From Gudongella sp051744365 (GTDB lineage: Bacteria > Bacillota > Clostridia > Tissierellales > Tissierellaceae), in contig JBNJCX010000001.1 of the NCBI GenBank assembly GCA_051744365.1, positions 1-64,000 of the forward strand: 64,000 nucleotides of DNA, read 5' to 3'. The notes beneath the pieces were generated by a model. That model worked only from the letters and a program-made list of their open reading frames with translations. It had not been told where the DNA came from and ran no database searches. The number at the start of each line of letters is the position of its first letter. The stretch's first letter is position 1. A program made the translations under genes and the position numbers. Of this stretch, positions 8,366-17,398 are shown in pieces.

Positions 8366-9190
8366 CTAAAACATTTTATCTCCAAACTCATTTTCCATAT
8401 GCTCAATTATGATGGATGCTGTTTCCTCAATTGCCTTTGTCGAGACATCGATTATTTCGCATCCAATATCCATCATAATATCCATTGAGTATTCAAGTTC
8501 CTCTTGAATTCTTTCTACACTGGCATAGTTTGCGGAATTTTTAAGTCCAAGTGCTTTTAACCTCTCTGTCCTAATTTCTATAAGCTTCTTAGGGTCTGCA
8601 ACCAATCCTATTACTCTTCTTCTGTCTTTTTTGAAAAGTTCATTAGGGACACTTACCTCAGGTACAAGTGGTATATTTACCACCTTGAAGTTCTTGTGGG
8701 CAAGGTACATGCTCAGAGGAGTTTTTGAAGTTCTTGATATTCCTATCAGACATATATCAGCTTTATCGATACCCCGCGGATCTTTTCCGTCGTCATATTT
8801 GACTGCAAACTCAACTGCTTCAACCTTCCTGAAATAGTTCTCATCAATTCTTCTGATAAGCCCGGCCTCTCTCTTTGGTGAATATCCCAAAAGCTTCTCT
8901 ATAGCAAGCATTGGAGGTGACATTACATCGATGACTGGTATGCCCCTATCTTCGCCAAGACTGTCAATCAATTCCTTAACTTCCTCGAGTACAGTCGTAT
9001 ATATGAACAGGCTCTCTCCTGTTACAGCCTCCTGAAAAAGCTGCTTTATCTCGTCGCGGTCATCCATAAATGGATACTTCCTGATTTCATAGTTTTCAGT
9101 TATGAACTGCTTGGCTGCAGCTTTTGCAATCAGCTCCCCGGTTTCTCCTATTGAGTCTGATAGCACGTATAGTGTAAGCTTTCTGTTCAT
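8366..9190 (-). CDS. ppsR: Pyruvate, phosphate dikinase regulatory protein (PDRP)
   Basis: Bifunctional serine/threonine kinase and pyrophosphorylase that inactivates or reactivates pyruvate, phosphate dikinase (DUF299/YqfL family). 274 aa, the normal size, with the family's P-loop-like segment GISRTSKTPLSMYLA near residue 149. It follows the CcpN-like repressor gene by 12 nt, as yqfL follows ccpN in Bacillus, which links it to control of the pyruvate/PEP node. Last gene of the T-box operon. Whether the target here is PPDK or PEP synthase is not visible; PPDK is usual in Clostridia. Confidence 0.92.
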   Translation of the reverse strand: MNRKLTLYVLSDSIGETGELIAKAAAKQFITENYEIRKYPFMDDRDEIKQLFQEAVTGESLFIYTTVLEEVKELIDSLGEDRGIPVIDVMSPPMLAIEKLLGYSPKREAGLIRRIDENYFRKVEAVEFAVKYDDGKDPRGIDKADICLIGISRTSKTPLSMYLAHKNFKVVNIPLVPEVSVPNELFKKDRRRVIGLVADPKKLIEIRTERLKALGLKNSANYASVERIQEELEYSMDIMMDIGCEIIDVSTKAIEETASIIIEHMENEFGDKMF

Positions 9191-9202
9191 ATCGACAACC
9201 CC

Positions 9203-9832
9203 CTATATATTGGTGCCCAGCTCCACAAATAATCTAGTTATATTGGTCTTAGTGATTCTTCCTGTCACCCTAAAGTTCTTTCCCAATCCTTTCTCAAGCT
9301 CAACCACAGGAAGACTGTCAATTTCATGCTCGATGAGTTCTATTGCTGCCTTCAGAATCAAATCCCTTTCACTGATGACTACAACCTTTGGCATTCTGGT
9401 CATTATCATCCCAACGGGAGTTTTATTCAGATCTATTCCTCCCATAGAACCTCTTAGAAGATCCTTTCTGGATACAACCCCGGAAAGATACCCATTCAGA
9501 GTAATGAAAACAGAACCGACATCCTCTGTAAACATATAGACCACTGCATCGTATATGGTTCTATCTTCTTCCATTACTACTGGCAATGACATTATATCCC
9601 TTACCTTGATTGACGATATTCTGTTGGCTACAATATCAGTATCAGTTCTTCCAATGTATATATACCCAACCTTAGGCCTTGCGTCCAGTATCCCTGTCAT
9701 GGTAAGAATTGCCAGGTCAGGTCTTATGGTCGCTCTTTTCAACCCAAGCAGTTTTGCTATTGAGGTACTTGTTATGGGTTGTTTTTCCTTAACTATGTCA
9801 ATTATCGTCTCCTGCCTATTTGAAAGTTGGAT
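9203..9832 (-). CDS. ccpN: CcpN-type transcriptional repressor (HTH plus two CBS domains), ATC start
   Basis: Repressor of the CcpN/YqzB family, which controls gluconeogenic genes in Bacillus; an N-terminal winged HTH is followed by paired CBS domains that sense nucleotides. Residues from about 30 on (KRATIRPDLAILTMTGILDARPKVGY) match the family closely, and the CBS pair covers about 75-205. The nearest canonical start, TTG 9742, would delete half of the HTH. Upstream the frame stays open and encodes QLSNRQETIIDIVKEKQPIT, the conserved HTH beginning, with no ATG, GTG or TTG. An AGGTGG site (9840-9845) stands 7 nt before an in-frame ATC (9830-9832), which aligns with the family's Met. Starting there gives 209 aa, matching about 212 aa for relatives. 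The glyS stop codon overlaps the ribosome-binding site. Confidence 0.85.
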   Translation of the reverse strand: MQLSNRQETIIDIVKEKQPITSTSIAKLLGLKRATIRPDLAILTMTGILDARPKVGYIYIGRTDTDIVANRISSIKVRDIMSLPVVMEEDRTIYDAVVYMFTEDVGSVFITLNGYLSGVVSRKDLLRGSMGGIDLNKTPVGMIMTRMPKVVVISERDLILKAAIELIEHEIDSLPVVELEKGLGKNFRVTGRITKTNITRLFVELGTNI

Positions 9833-9843
9833 AAGAGCACCAC

Positions 9844-11922
9844 CTATCTGGCGACAATATAAGTCAGGTCACAAACCTTCATCATCTTTGAATAAATCCT
9901 TCTTAGCAATGCCAGCCTGTTTTCCTTCAATGCCTGATCATCAACCATGACCATAACATTATCAAAGAAATTATCTATGGGGTCCTTAAGAGTTCCAAGA
10001 ACCATAATCGCCTTGTCGTACTCCTTTTTATGAATATGTGAATCGACCTTCTCCTCAATATTATTGAATGCATCATAAAGCTCGATTTCCTCCGTGGTGA
10101 GTAAATCTCTCTTGACCTCTGTAGACTCAGTTTTTGTTGCCATAGTACTCAATCTGTTGAAAGCTGTAAGTATGTCCCCCATATCCTTACTTGCAAACCA
10201 ATTTGACAGTTTATCAACCCTGATTCTCATATCGAAGATATTGTCACTGCCTGAGTTAATTACTGAATCTATTACATCATAAGGCATATCAAGATCAAGG
10301 AACAGGTTGCGAACCCTTCCCATGAAGAATTCCAGTATCTCTACTCTTGCTTTGTTATAGTCACAGGCAAGTCCGTTTTCTTCAACATAAATATAAAGTG
10401 AAAAGTCTATTAACTCCAGCAGGGAAACATTCAGCTTCTTGTCCATTATAATATTTATGATTCCCAGGGCAGCCCTTCTCAATGCAAACGGATCCTGGGA
10501 TCCGGTAGGCTTGATCCCTATGGCAAATAGTCCGCATATTGAATCGAGCTTATCAGCTATTGAAAGAATAGCTCCGGCAGTTGTTGTTGGAAGTTCATCC
10601 CCGGAATGCCTTGGCATATATTGCTCGTATATTGCAAGACTTACAATTTCATTTTCTCCGGATTCCTGAGCATACTCCATTCCAATTTTTCCCTGCAGCT
10701 CAGTGAACTCCGTCACCATTTTAGTCACCAGGTCTGCTTTTGCAAGGTAGCTTGCTCTTTGAAGATTTTTATTCGTCTCCTCGCCTACTTCAAGATAATC
10801 AGCAATTTTTTCTGTCAGCTTCATTATTCTGCTTGTCTTGTCATATACCGTTCCAAGCTTCTCTTGGAATGTAATGGTCTTGAGCTTCTCTACGTAGTTT
10901 TCCAGCGGGACGCTGATATCATCCTTGTAAAAGAATTTTGCATCCTCGAGTCTGGCGCCAAGTACCTTTTCGTTACCCTTTACAACAATATCCTCATAAT
11001 CTGAATTACCGTTTCTCACTGTGACAAAATAAGGCAATAGCCTGTTCTTATCATCCAGTATCGGAAAATATCTCTGATGTTCCTTCATTGGAGTTGTTAT
11101 AACATCAAATGGAAGGTTCAGATATTCATCTTTTATTCTGCCCATAATCGGCGTAGGATATTCAACCAGATTAGTTACCTCCTCCAGAAGATCTTCATCC
11201 TTCTGAATCGAGCCTCCTTTTTCTTTGGCAAGCTTCTCAGCTTTAAGTCTGATAATATCCTTTCTCTCTTCCTTATCTGCAATAACATAATTTTTCTTCA
11301 ATAAACTACTGTAATTTTCAATCTTGTCAATAACTAAATCCTGACTCCCCAGGAATCTATGTCCTCTTGTGATGTTCCCGGATCGTATCCCTTCAAGCTC
11401 ATAGGGAAGAATCTGGTCATCCAATAGGGTAACCAGCCATCTTATGGGTCTTGCAAATCTAAGGTTCTTTCCTCCCCATCTCATGGACTTGGGAAATGTA
11501 ATCCCCTTTATTATTTCATCAAGGCCTTCTTCCAAAACTCTTTCCAGGGTTTTTCCACTTTTGTGTACAGTACCATAAATGTAATCCTCACCGTTGAATT
11601 CATTTATTTTTACATTATCCAGTGTTATTCCCTGGCCACGCATAAATCCTTCAAGAGCTTTGGTTGGATTTCCCTCTTTATCATAGGCAATTCTCGCCGC
11701 GGGTCCCTTTACTGTATCTTCATGACTCTCGCCCTCATTGCTTAAACCGGCTATATCAATTGTAAGTCTCCTTGGAGTTGAATAGGTACTAATGGATTCA
11801 AACTTGATTCTCTCATCCTTAAGCATCTTCTCTGTGTTTTCCTTAAGCTGCTCAATGGCATTGCCTATATATCTGGCAGGAAGTTCCTCAACTCCAATCT
11901 CCAATAAAAATCTTCTACTCAT
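9844..11922 (-). CDS. glyS: Glycyl-tRNA synthetase beta subunit
   Basis: Beta chain of the bacterial alpha2beta2 glycyl-tRNA synthetase; binds tRNA and contributes to editing and assembly. About 692 aa, standard length. The N-terminus LLEIGVEELPARY is the family signature, the HD-like central domain is present, and an anticodon-binding helical domain ends the protein. ATG 11922 is chosen because AAGGTGG lies 8 nt upstream inside the end of glyQ; a GTG at 11934 overlaps that site. It overlaps glyQ by 8 nt, suggesting coupled synthesis of the two subunits. Controlled by the upstream glycine T-box. Confidence 0.96.
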   Translation of the reverse strand: MSRRFLLEIGVEELPARYIGNAIEQLKENTEKMLKDERIKFESISTYSTPRRLTIDIAGLSNEGESHEDTVKGPAARIAYDKEGNPTKALEGFMRGQGITLDNVKINEFNGEDYIYGTVHKSGKTLERVLEEGLDEIIKGITFPKSMRWGGKNLRFARPIRWLVTLLDDQILPYELEGIRSGNITRGHRFLGSQDLVIDKIENYSSLLKKNYVIADKEERKDIIRLKAEKLAKEKGGSIQKDEDLLEEVTNLVEYPTPIMGRIKDEYLNLPFDVITTPMKEHQRYFPILDDKNRLLPYFVTVRNGNSDYEDIVVKGNEKVLGARLEDAKFFYKDDISVPLENYVEKLKTITFQEKLGTVYDKTSRIMKLTEKIADYLEVGEETNKNLQRASYLAKADLVTKMVTEFTELQGKIGMEYAQESGENEIVSLAIYEQYMPRHSGDELPTTTAGAILSIADKLDSICGLFAIGIKPTGSQDPFALRRAALGIINIIMDKKLNVSLLELIDFSLYIYVEENGLACDYNKARVEILEFFMGRVRNLFLDLDMPYDVIDSVINSGSDNIFDMRIRVDKLSNWFASKDMGDILTAFNRLSTMATKTESTEVKRDLLTTEEIELYDAFNNIEEKVDSHIHKKEYDKAIMVLGTLKDPIDNFFDNVMVMVDDQALKENRLALLRRIYSKMMKVCDLTYIVAR

Positions 11923-12802
11923 TATCTGCACCACCTTTTTTCAATAGAGGATACCCCATCTCACTTCTTTTCTCGAGATAGAGAGCTGCCACGCTTCTTG
12001 CAAGATTCCTCACCCTTCCGATGTAGTTGGTTCTTTCAGAAACAGATATGGCGCCTCTTGCATCAAGTACATTGAATGTATGTGAGCACTTCAAAACAAA
12101 ATCATAAGCCGGTATTACAAGATTATCTTCAATCCCTTTATTTGCTTCTTTTTCATATGTGTTGAAAAGTTCCTTTAAAACAGGTATGTCAGCTTTTTCA
12201 AAGCTATATACTGAATGCTCGTATTCAGCCATTTTGAATATATCTCCGTATGTGTAATTCTCGTTCCACTGGATATCAAATACACTGTCCACATCCTGAA
12301 GATACATTGCAATCCTCTCAAGTCCATAGGTCAGTTCACCGGATTCCAGGTCGCAGTTTATTCCTCCTACCTGTTGGAAATATGTAAACTGGGTTATTTC
12401 CATTCCATCCAGCCATACTTCCCATCCCAGGCCCCATGCTCCCAATGTTGGCGCTTCCCAGTTATCCTCAACAAATCTTATGTCGTGCTTCAGGGGATCT
12501 ATTCCGATAGCCTTGAGACTATCCAGATAAAGATCCTGAATATCTTCAGGTGAAGGCTTCAGTATAACCTGAAGTTGATGATGTTGATACACCCTGTTGG
12601 GATTTTCACCATATCTTGCATCTGCAGGTCTTCTTGAGGGCTCCACATATACTACCTGCCAGGGTTCGGGACCCAATGCCCTTAAGAATGTATGTGGACT
12701 CATTGTTCCTGCCCCTTTTTCCACATCATATGGCTCCATTATTATGCAGTTTTTATCACCCCAGTAATTAAGTAATTTCAGCATCAAATCCTGAAAATAC
12801 AT
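11915..12802 (-). CDS. glyQ: Glycyl-tRNA synthetase alpha subunit
   Basis: Catalytic alpha chain of the two-subunit glycyl-tRNA synthetase. 295 aa. The class II core is clear: MEPYDVEKGAGTMSPHTFLRALGPEPW (about residues 22-48), VEPSRRPADARYGENPNR (about 54-71), and GWEVWLDGMEITQFTYFQQ (about 128-146). ATG 12802 has an AGGAGGGG ribosome-binding site. First gene of the T-box-controlled glyQ-glyS-ccpN-ppsR operon. Confidence 0.97.
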   Translation of the reverse strand: MYFQDLMLKLLNYWGDKNCIIMEPYDVEKGAGTMSPHTFLRALGPEPWQVVYVEPSRRPADARYGENPNRVYQHHQLQVILKPSPEDIQDLYLDSLKAIGIDPLKHDIRFVEDNWEAPTLGAWGLGWEVWLDGMEITQFTYFQQVGGINCDLESGELTYGLERIAMYLQDVDSVFDIQWNENYTYGDIFKMAEYEHSVYSFEKADIPVLKELFNTYEKEANKGIEDNLVIPAYDFVLKCSHTFNVLDARGAISVSERTNYIGRVRNLARSVAALYLEKRSEMGYPLLKKGGADNE

Positions 12803-12830
12803 AGTACCCCTCCTTTTATTTTTGAATACA

Positions 12831-13034
12831 AAAAAACCTTCTATCCCTCATAGGGACGAAAGGTCTCTTCCGCGGTTCCACCCTATTTAATACCCGTATG
12901 CAGGTATTCTCTTAATTTTCATTACTCCGAAGTGCCCTTCTCCATTACTGCATATATCCGTTTCCACCTGTCCGGACTCTCTTTGCTACACAGTTACAGG
13001 TACTCTCTTCATCATCGTACAGAATTCAGTTTCG
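12831..13034 (-). promoter_or_regulatory. T-box riboswitch leader of glyQS (glycine)
   Basis: Transcribed leader that senses uncharged tRNA-Gly and controls transcription into glyQS. The T-box sequence AGGGTGGAACCGCG is at 12871-12884. It is followed by an intrinsic terminator (stem 12837-12865, U-run 12831-12836). The AGAGAG element and a stem I region lie in the 5' half. A GGC triplet at 12934-12936 is a candidate glycine specifier codon, but I have not folded the RNA. The leader fills most of the gap between recO and glyQ. Confidence 0.93.
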
Positions 13035-13040
13035 TTTATT

Positions 13041-13069
13041 AATTTAACAAAATTTCGTTTATCTGTCAA
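13041..13069 (-). promoter_or_regulatory. Promoter of the glyQS T-box operon
   Basis: Consensus -35 TTGACA (13064-13069), 17-nt spacer and -10 TAAATT (13041-13046) on the minus strand, immediately upstream of the T-box leader and just past the recO stop. Confidence 0.8.
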
Positions 13070-13085
13070 GACTTTGCGACTTTAA

Positions 13086-13820
13086 TCATATAAGCCCCTG
13101 CTTGATCATCGACAGGGATTTCAATTCCCTGATATCCAGATTGTATAATAGATACTCTGAAAGCCGGTTGTGAATACTCCACAAATCCTGTTCAGATATG
13201 TCTACTTTTCTGACATCCTCCAATTTTGCCATAAGAAGACTTTTCATATGATTGATTTCACGATTATATATCCTATCCCTCATTGACCTGCTACAGGAAT
13301 CACAGAGAATACCTCCCTTTGTCCTGTCAAATTCCCATATATCAGAGTTTTTCCTACCACAGCTTACACAGCTGTCAAGATGTGGTCTATATCCGATAAA
13401 GGTTGCAAATTTGATTTCATAGGCAACAAGTAAGGCCAAAGGGTTATCTTCACTTCTCAGAATTTCAAGGAATTTTTTCAGCAACGAAAATAAAACCTGG
13501 TTAGGCTCTTCATCCGGAGTGGATTTATCCAAAAGTTCAAGAACATAGAACCCAAAAAACATTCTTTCCATGGAATCACGTACTGTGTAGCAGGAGTCAA
13601 TAAGGTCTATGCTTTCTACATAGAAAAAACTTCTGCCTTTTTTAAGATTCCAGCTGCTTAGAGCAAACACTTCAGTGGATGCGAGAGTTTGTGATTTTGG
13701 TCTCAAAGCCCCTTGAGCCATAACCCTGACCTTACCCAGCTCCTCTGTATATACAGTAAGTATCTTACTGCTTTCCTTGTATTTCATTCCGGATATTACA
13801 ATTCCACTAGTTCCAGACAT
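13086..13820 (-). CDS. recO: DNA repair protein RecO
   Basis: Recombination mediator that loads RecA with RecR and anneals single strands. 244 aa: N-terminal OB fold (about 1-80), a helical middle, and a C4 zinc module made of CVSC (about 148) and CDSC (about 172). Downstream of era in the conserved era-recO order (12 nt gap). Normal length. Confidence 0.95.
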   Translation of the reverse strand: MSGTSGIVISGMKYKESSKILTVYTEELGKVRVMAQGALRPKSQTLASTEVFALSSWNLKKGRSFFYVESIDLIDSCYTVRDSMERMFFGFYVLELLDKSTPDEEPNQVLFSLLKKFLEILRSEDNPLALLVAYEIKFATFIGYRPHLDSCVSCGRKNSDIWEFDRTKGGILCDSCSRSMRDRIYNREINHMKSLLMAKLEDVRKVDISEQDLWSIHNRLSEYLLYNLDIRELKSLSMIKQGLI

Positions 13821-13831
13821 AATTTACCCTT

Positions 13832-14716
13832 CTATTTATAGCCAAAGTATTTTACCTTGTTGGCTTTTTCTCTCCAGTTCTTTTCCACCTTCACCCAAAC
13901 TTGAAGGTTTATCTTGCTTCCCATAAGTTTTTCTATATCCTCTCTGGCTTGCTGCCCTATGGTCTTTAGCATCCTCCCGTTTTTTCCAATAATCATCCCC
14001 TTATGGGAGTTCTTTTCACAGTATAGATTTGCAAAGACATCTATGATGTCCTTGTCCTCTCTCTGCACTATTTTATCAATATCCACATAAACCCCGTGAG
14101 GAATTTCGTCCTCAAGGTTTATAAGTGCTTTTTCTCTTATGATTTCAGAGATAATAAATCTTTCAGGCTGATCAGTGATCATATCATCAGGAAAATACTG
14201 AGGACCCTCAGGTATCATTCCTTTTAGAACCTGAATATACTTTTCTATGTTGTCATTGTTAAGTGCAGATATGGGTATTACATCCGCGAACATTTCCATG
14301 TCTCTATATTTCTTCATCAAGATTTGGACCTGCTCCTGGGAAAGCTTGTCGATCTTATTGATAAGCAGGATAACAGGAGTACTGATCTCCTTAAGCTGTT
14401 GAAGTATATAGTTGTCCATTTTACCGGTTCCCATGCTCTCATCAACCATGAATGTTACAATGTCAACCTCCTCCAGAGTAGTTCTGGATATTTTAAGCAT
14501 GTAATCCCCCAGTATGTTCCTAGGCATCTGTATGCCTGGTGTATCTAGAAATACAATCTGATAGTCATCACCAGTATATACCATCTGGATTTTATTCCTG
14601 GTAGTCTGTGGTTTATCTGATATAATGGATATCTTTTCACCTATTATTTGATTTAGAAGGGTTGATTTCCCAACATTCGGACGTCCTATTACCGTTACAA
14701 AACCTGATTTATACAT
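13832..14716 (-). CDS. era: Ribosome assembly GTPase Era
   Basis: Essential GTPase for 30S maturation that binds the 3' end of 16S rRNA. 294 aa. G1 GRPNVGKST (about residue 11), G3 DTPG (about 59), G4 NKID (about 121) and a C-terminal KH domain (GKNGRMLKTIGQQAREDIE, about 240) are intact. The start overlaps the cdd stop by 8 nt. Part of the ybeY-dgk-cdd-era-recO cluster. Confidence 0.97.
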   Translation of the reverse strand: MYKSGFVTVIGRPNVGKSTLLNQIIGEKISIISDKPQTTRNKIQMVYTGDDYQIVFLDTPGIQMPRNILGDYMLKISRTTLEEVDIVTFMVDESMGTGKMDNYILQQLKEISTPVILLINKIDKLSQEQVQILMKKYRDMEMFADVIPISALNNDNIEKYIQVLKGMIPEGPQYFPDDMITDQPERFIISEIIREKALINLEDEIPHGVYVDIDKIVQREDKDIIDVFANLYCEKNSHKGMIIGKNGRMLKTIGQQAREDIEKLMGSKINLQVWVKVEKNWREKANKVKYFGYK

Positions 14717-15125
14717 CTTTTTCCTCCTTGTGGGCAGACTTCAAATCCTCAGGGCCGAAGCTATGAGGCAGCAATTCATCAAGATCATACTCCACGTAAT
14801 CGTCCTCTGAATTTGCAATTATTATCTTTGCATCCTTACCAAACTCTCGAATAACCTGTCTGCAGACTCCACATGGATATGTGTGGTCTGCATCACCTAC
14901 AATTGCAACCGCCTTAACCTTTCTATGCCCTTCAGAGACAGCCTTGAATATGGCAGTTCTTTCAGCACAAATAGTTGGTGAATAGGATGCAATCTCAATA
15001 TTGCAGCCATCGTACACTTCGCCATTCTCTGTCAGTATGGCTGCTCCCACATAAAATCCGGAGTATGGAACGTATGCCATTGTTTTTGCTTTCAGAGCTC
15101 TCTTGATTAAATCTTTATTGTCCAT
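14709..15125 (-). CDS. cdd: Cytidine deaminase
   Basis: Zinc hydrolase that converts cytidine and deoxycytidine to uridine forms for pyrimidine salvage. 138 aa, homotetramer type. The catalytic motif CAERTAIFKA (about residue 53, HAE-type with Cys as ligand) and PCGVCRQVIREF (about 86-97) supply the zinc ligands and the general acid Glu. It overlaps era, giving the usual cdd-era pair. Confidence 0.95.
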   Translation of the reverse strand: MDNKDLIKRALKAKTMAYVPYSGFYVGAAILTENGEVYDGCNIEIASYSPTICAERTAIFKAVSEGHRKVKAVAIVGDADHTYPCGVCRQVIREFGKDAKIIIANSEDDYVEYDLDELLPHSFGPEDLKSAHKEEKDV

Positions 15126-15138
15126 TACAAAACCTCTC

Positions 15139-16206
15139 TTATTCTATAGTAAATGATGTAGTCGGCTTTACCACCTGAATCCACGTTATTCCTGGCGCAA
15201 GTTTTATTTCCTCGTTCTGCTGATTCAGGTATATGATTTTTGCCTTTCTGTTATCTTTTACCCATTTAATGTCCTCCACTACCCCCTTGGATATAAATTT
15301 ACCCTCTCCATCACCTTCAAGGGTAATTCCAAGTCGTCCTACATTATCAAGAACTCTCATGGAGTTTTCCTGTATTATAATATTGTCTGCGTAAAGTCCC
15401 TCCTCATCGGATTCATCAATATGACGGACTCCATCCTTGTAACGTTCGTATCTTTCAAGATCATGGTCGTAGGCATAACGTGTACTGTTCTCATTGTTGT
15501 AGGTTATAAGGATTTCAGAAGCATATTGTCCACTTCTTGTCTCCTCCTCCATGTGGAAGAGGAATCCTTCAAATTCACTGCTTTCTCGAAATCCTTTTCC
15601 CTGCTGAACCTCCCTCAAAACCTCCATACTGGAATACATATTGTTGGGAGCTCTCTTGTGGGATAGTCTCCAGAATACCCTGGATGAGCTTGTAAGTCCA
15701 TCTATTTCTGCCAAATTCAGATTTCTTACATCAGCCTTTGCCTGTTCACTCCCACCTACGTGAACGAATATTGCATCATATTGCAATGCCATAGTAACGA
15801 GGTAGGGTCTGCCACTCCTGATGGGACCAACAGTATCAGGACTATTTATAAGGTATAAAGCCATGTATCTTGTATAGGGTCCCTCGACTGGAAATTCATA
15901 AATAACCTCAGCTTCCTTTAAGCCTGCCTGCCATTTTGCCTTGGGGTGATTATCAAAGACTATCGACATAACCCTTCCATTGACTATCTCCTCCTCAGCA
16001 TATAGGCCACTCAAAGGTGACGGAATTCCTGTTGGTTCAGGCATCGGCTCCGGTTCAGGCTCTGGTTCGGGAATTGGTTCAGGCTCCTCTACTGGAATTG
16101 ACACGGAAGCTTCAGGTTCCTCAACTGATTGGGAATTTCCACATGCTGTCATGCTTATTGCCATTGCCAGAGTTAAAACAATTATAAGTATCTTTCTTAT
16201 GCCCAT
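15139..16206 (-). CDS. DUF3048 (YerB-like) lipoprotein
   Basis: Surface lipoprotein of unknown function. 355 aa. A signal peptide with lipobox MTAC (Cys about residue 22) predicts lipid anchoring. A Pro-Glu tether of alternating PEP units (about 40-60) spaces the fold from the membrane. The rest is a two-part DUF3048 domain: GPIRSGRPYLVTMA near 125 is the signature of the first part, and FISKGVVEDIKWVKD near 305 belongs to the second. B. subtilis YerB is the named relative; no biochemical role is known to me. It sits between cdd and the DgkA-PAP2 gene with short spacers, so it is probably co-transcribed with envelope genes. Confidence 0.85.
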   Translation of the reverse strand: MGIRKILIIVLTLAMAISMTACGNSQSVEEPEASVSIPVEEPEPIPEPEPEPEPMPEPTGIPSPLSGLYAEEEIVNGRVMSIVFDNHPKAKWQAGLKEAEVIYEFPVEGPYTRYMALYLINSPDTVGPIRSGRPYLVTMALQYDAIFVHVGGSEQAKADVRNLNLAEIDGLTSSSRVFWRLSHKRAPNNMYSSMEVLREVQQGKGFRESSEFEGFLFHMEEETRSGQYASEILITYNNENSTRYAYDHDLERYERYKDGVRHIDESDEEGLYADNIIIQENSMRVLDNVGRLGITLEGDGEGKFISKGVVEDIKWVKDNRKAKIIYLNQQNEEIKLAPGITWIQVVKPTTSFTIE

Positions 16207-16216
16207 TTTCTTCCTC

Positions 16217-16921
16217 CTATCCGATTATCTGAAATATCAATATGCCAACGAGGATTCCTACGATTCCACCAATTACAGTCTCAAGGGCTGAGTGGATTTT
16301 TCCTTCTACGCGGCTTTCAGCCACAAGTAGGGCCAAACCGAATACAAGAGTTATAACGAGGAGATTTTCGGACAATATTGATACTATTGTCGCTATGCAG
16401 AATGCCACTGCTGAGTGACCGCTTATAACACCTCCCTGAAAATATGTTCCATGTCCTTTGTAAAATTTAGATTTCAATCCTACAGTCAGGAGGGTTACCA
16501 GTATAAGTGCTACAAATGTTAGGTGTATCGATGAATTTCTTATTTTTATTAAAACTAGTTCCTTGAATGGATTGAGTCTTTCAAAAAACATAAGGTAACC
16601 AACAATAACTGCGTTTAGGGAAGCTATAAGGACAGCACCGGCTGAAACGTCCTTTATGACTCTTGCAAGAGGGTGGTATTCCTTTGTTATCATATCTACA
16701 GTCTTTTCTATTGCAGTGTTTATCATTTCAAGCACCACTACCAGTACAACAGTAAGAAGTAAGATCATAAACTCCACCCTGGTAAGGTTGAACAGAGTGC
16801 TGAGGCCAATTACAGCTATTGCAGCCATGTAATGGACCCTCAAACTCTTTTCCAGCTTCATCGCTGCCATTATCCCCGAGACGGCATAGTTGAAGCTGTC
16901 GATAAAATCCTTTACCTTCAT
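16217..16921 (-). CDS. DgkA-type lipid kinase fused to a PAP2-like domain
   Basis: 234 aa integral membrane protein. Residues 1 to about 115 are a DgkA-type kinase (undecaprenol/diacylglycerol kinase), with the signature EMINTAIEKTVDM near 86 and a following Asp-rich cytoplasmic loop. Residues of about 125-234 resemble a PAP2 phosphatase: ISGHSAVAF (motif 2) and SRVEGKIHSALE (motif 3, with Glu where Asp is usual). PAP2 motif 1 (KxxxxxxRP) is not clear, so the phosphatase half may be inactive or altered. The fusion would place phosphorylation and dephosphorylation of a lipid carrier in one chain. It occupies the standard dgkA position next to ybeY. Confidence 0.82.
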   Translation of the reverse strand: MKVKDFIDSFNYAVSGIMAAMKLEKSLRVHYMAAIAVIGLSTLFNLTRVEFMILLLTVVLVVVLEMINTAIEKTVDMITKEYHPLARVIKDVSAGAVLIASLNAVIVGYLMFFERLNPFKELVLIKIRNSSIHLTFVALILVTLLTVGLKSKFYKGHGTYFQGGVISGHSAVAFCIATIVSILSENLLVITLVFGLALLVAESRVEGKIHSALETVIGGIVGILVGILIFQIIG

Positions 16922-16937
16922 ACAAGCACCTCCCTCC

Positions 16938-17384
16938 CTATTTGAAAATGTGGAGCTCCTTCATTATGGATTTTTCTTTGTTTCGCATAATTTCCTTTTC
17001 CTCAGCAGTCATATGATCATATCCTATTAAATGCAGAGTACTGTGTGCTGTAAGATATGCCAGTTCCCTCTCAAGGGAATGCCCAAAATCTTTAGCCTGT
17101 TCTGCAGCCTTTTCAGTTGATAAAACGATATCTCCAAGAATATTTATCCCTGTATCAAATTCATCTTCAAATGGAAATGAAAGGACATCTGTCTCCTTAT
17201 CCATATTTCTATACTGGCGATTCAGTTCCCTTATTTCTTCATTGGTCACAAAGGAAACGCTGACCTCATAATCCAGACTTATGTTCTCAAGCTTAAGTGC
17301 CGTTTGGATAACTTTTACGAGTAATTCCTCAGTGTTTTTTCCTATTATTACACTATCTTGTCTATTATCAAATAATACTTCCAT
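16938..17384 (-). CDS. ybeY: Endoribonuclease YbeY (16S rRNA maturation)
   Basis: Zinc-dependent endoribonuclease involved in 16S 3'-end processing and ribosome quality control. 148 aa. The diagnostic metal-binding motif HSTLHLIGYDH (HxxxHxxxxxH) lies near residue 114, and the arginine-containing strand upstream is present. It follows the HD-domain gene by 14 nt in conserved Firmicutes order. Confidence 0.96.
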   Translation of the reverse strand: MEVLFDNRQDSVIIGKNTEELLVKVIQTALKLENISLDYEVSVSFVTNEEIRELNRQYRNMDKETDVLSFPFEDEFDTGINILGDIVLSTEKAAEQAKDFGHSLERELAYLTAHSTLHLIGYDHMTAEEKEIMRNKEKSIMKELHIFK

Positions 17385-17398
17385 GTTCTGCTCCTTAA

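Noticed and set aside
9102..9539. Plus-strand 145-aa open frame
   Set aside because: It overlaps ppsR and ccpN in antisense, both firmly identified; its composition is typical of a shadow frame.
9203..9742. CcpN-like gene starting at TTG 9742
   Set aside because: This start lies inside the helix-turn-helix; the open frame upstream encodes the conserved missing half and has an RBS at 9840-9845.
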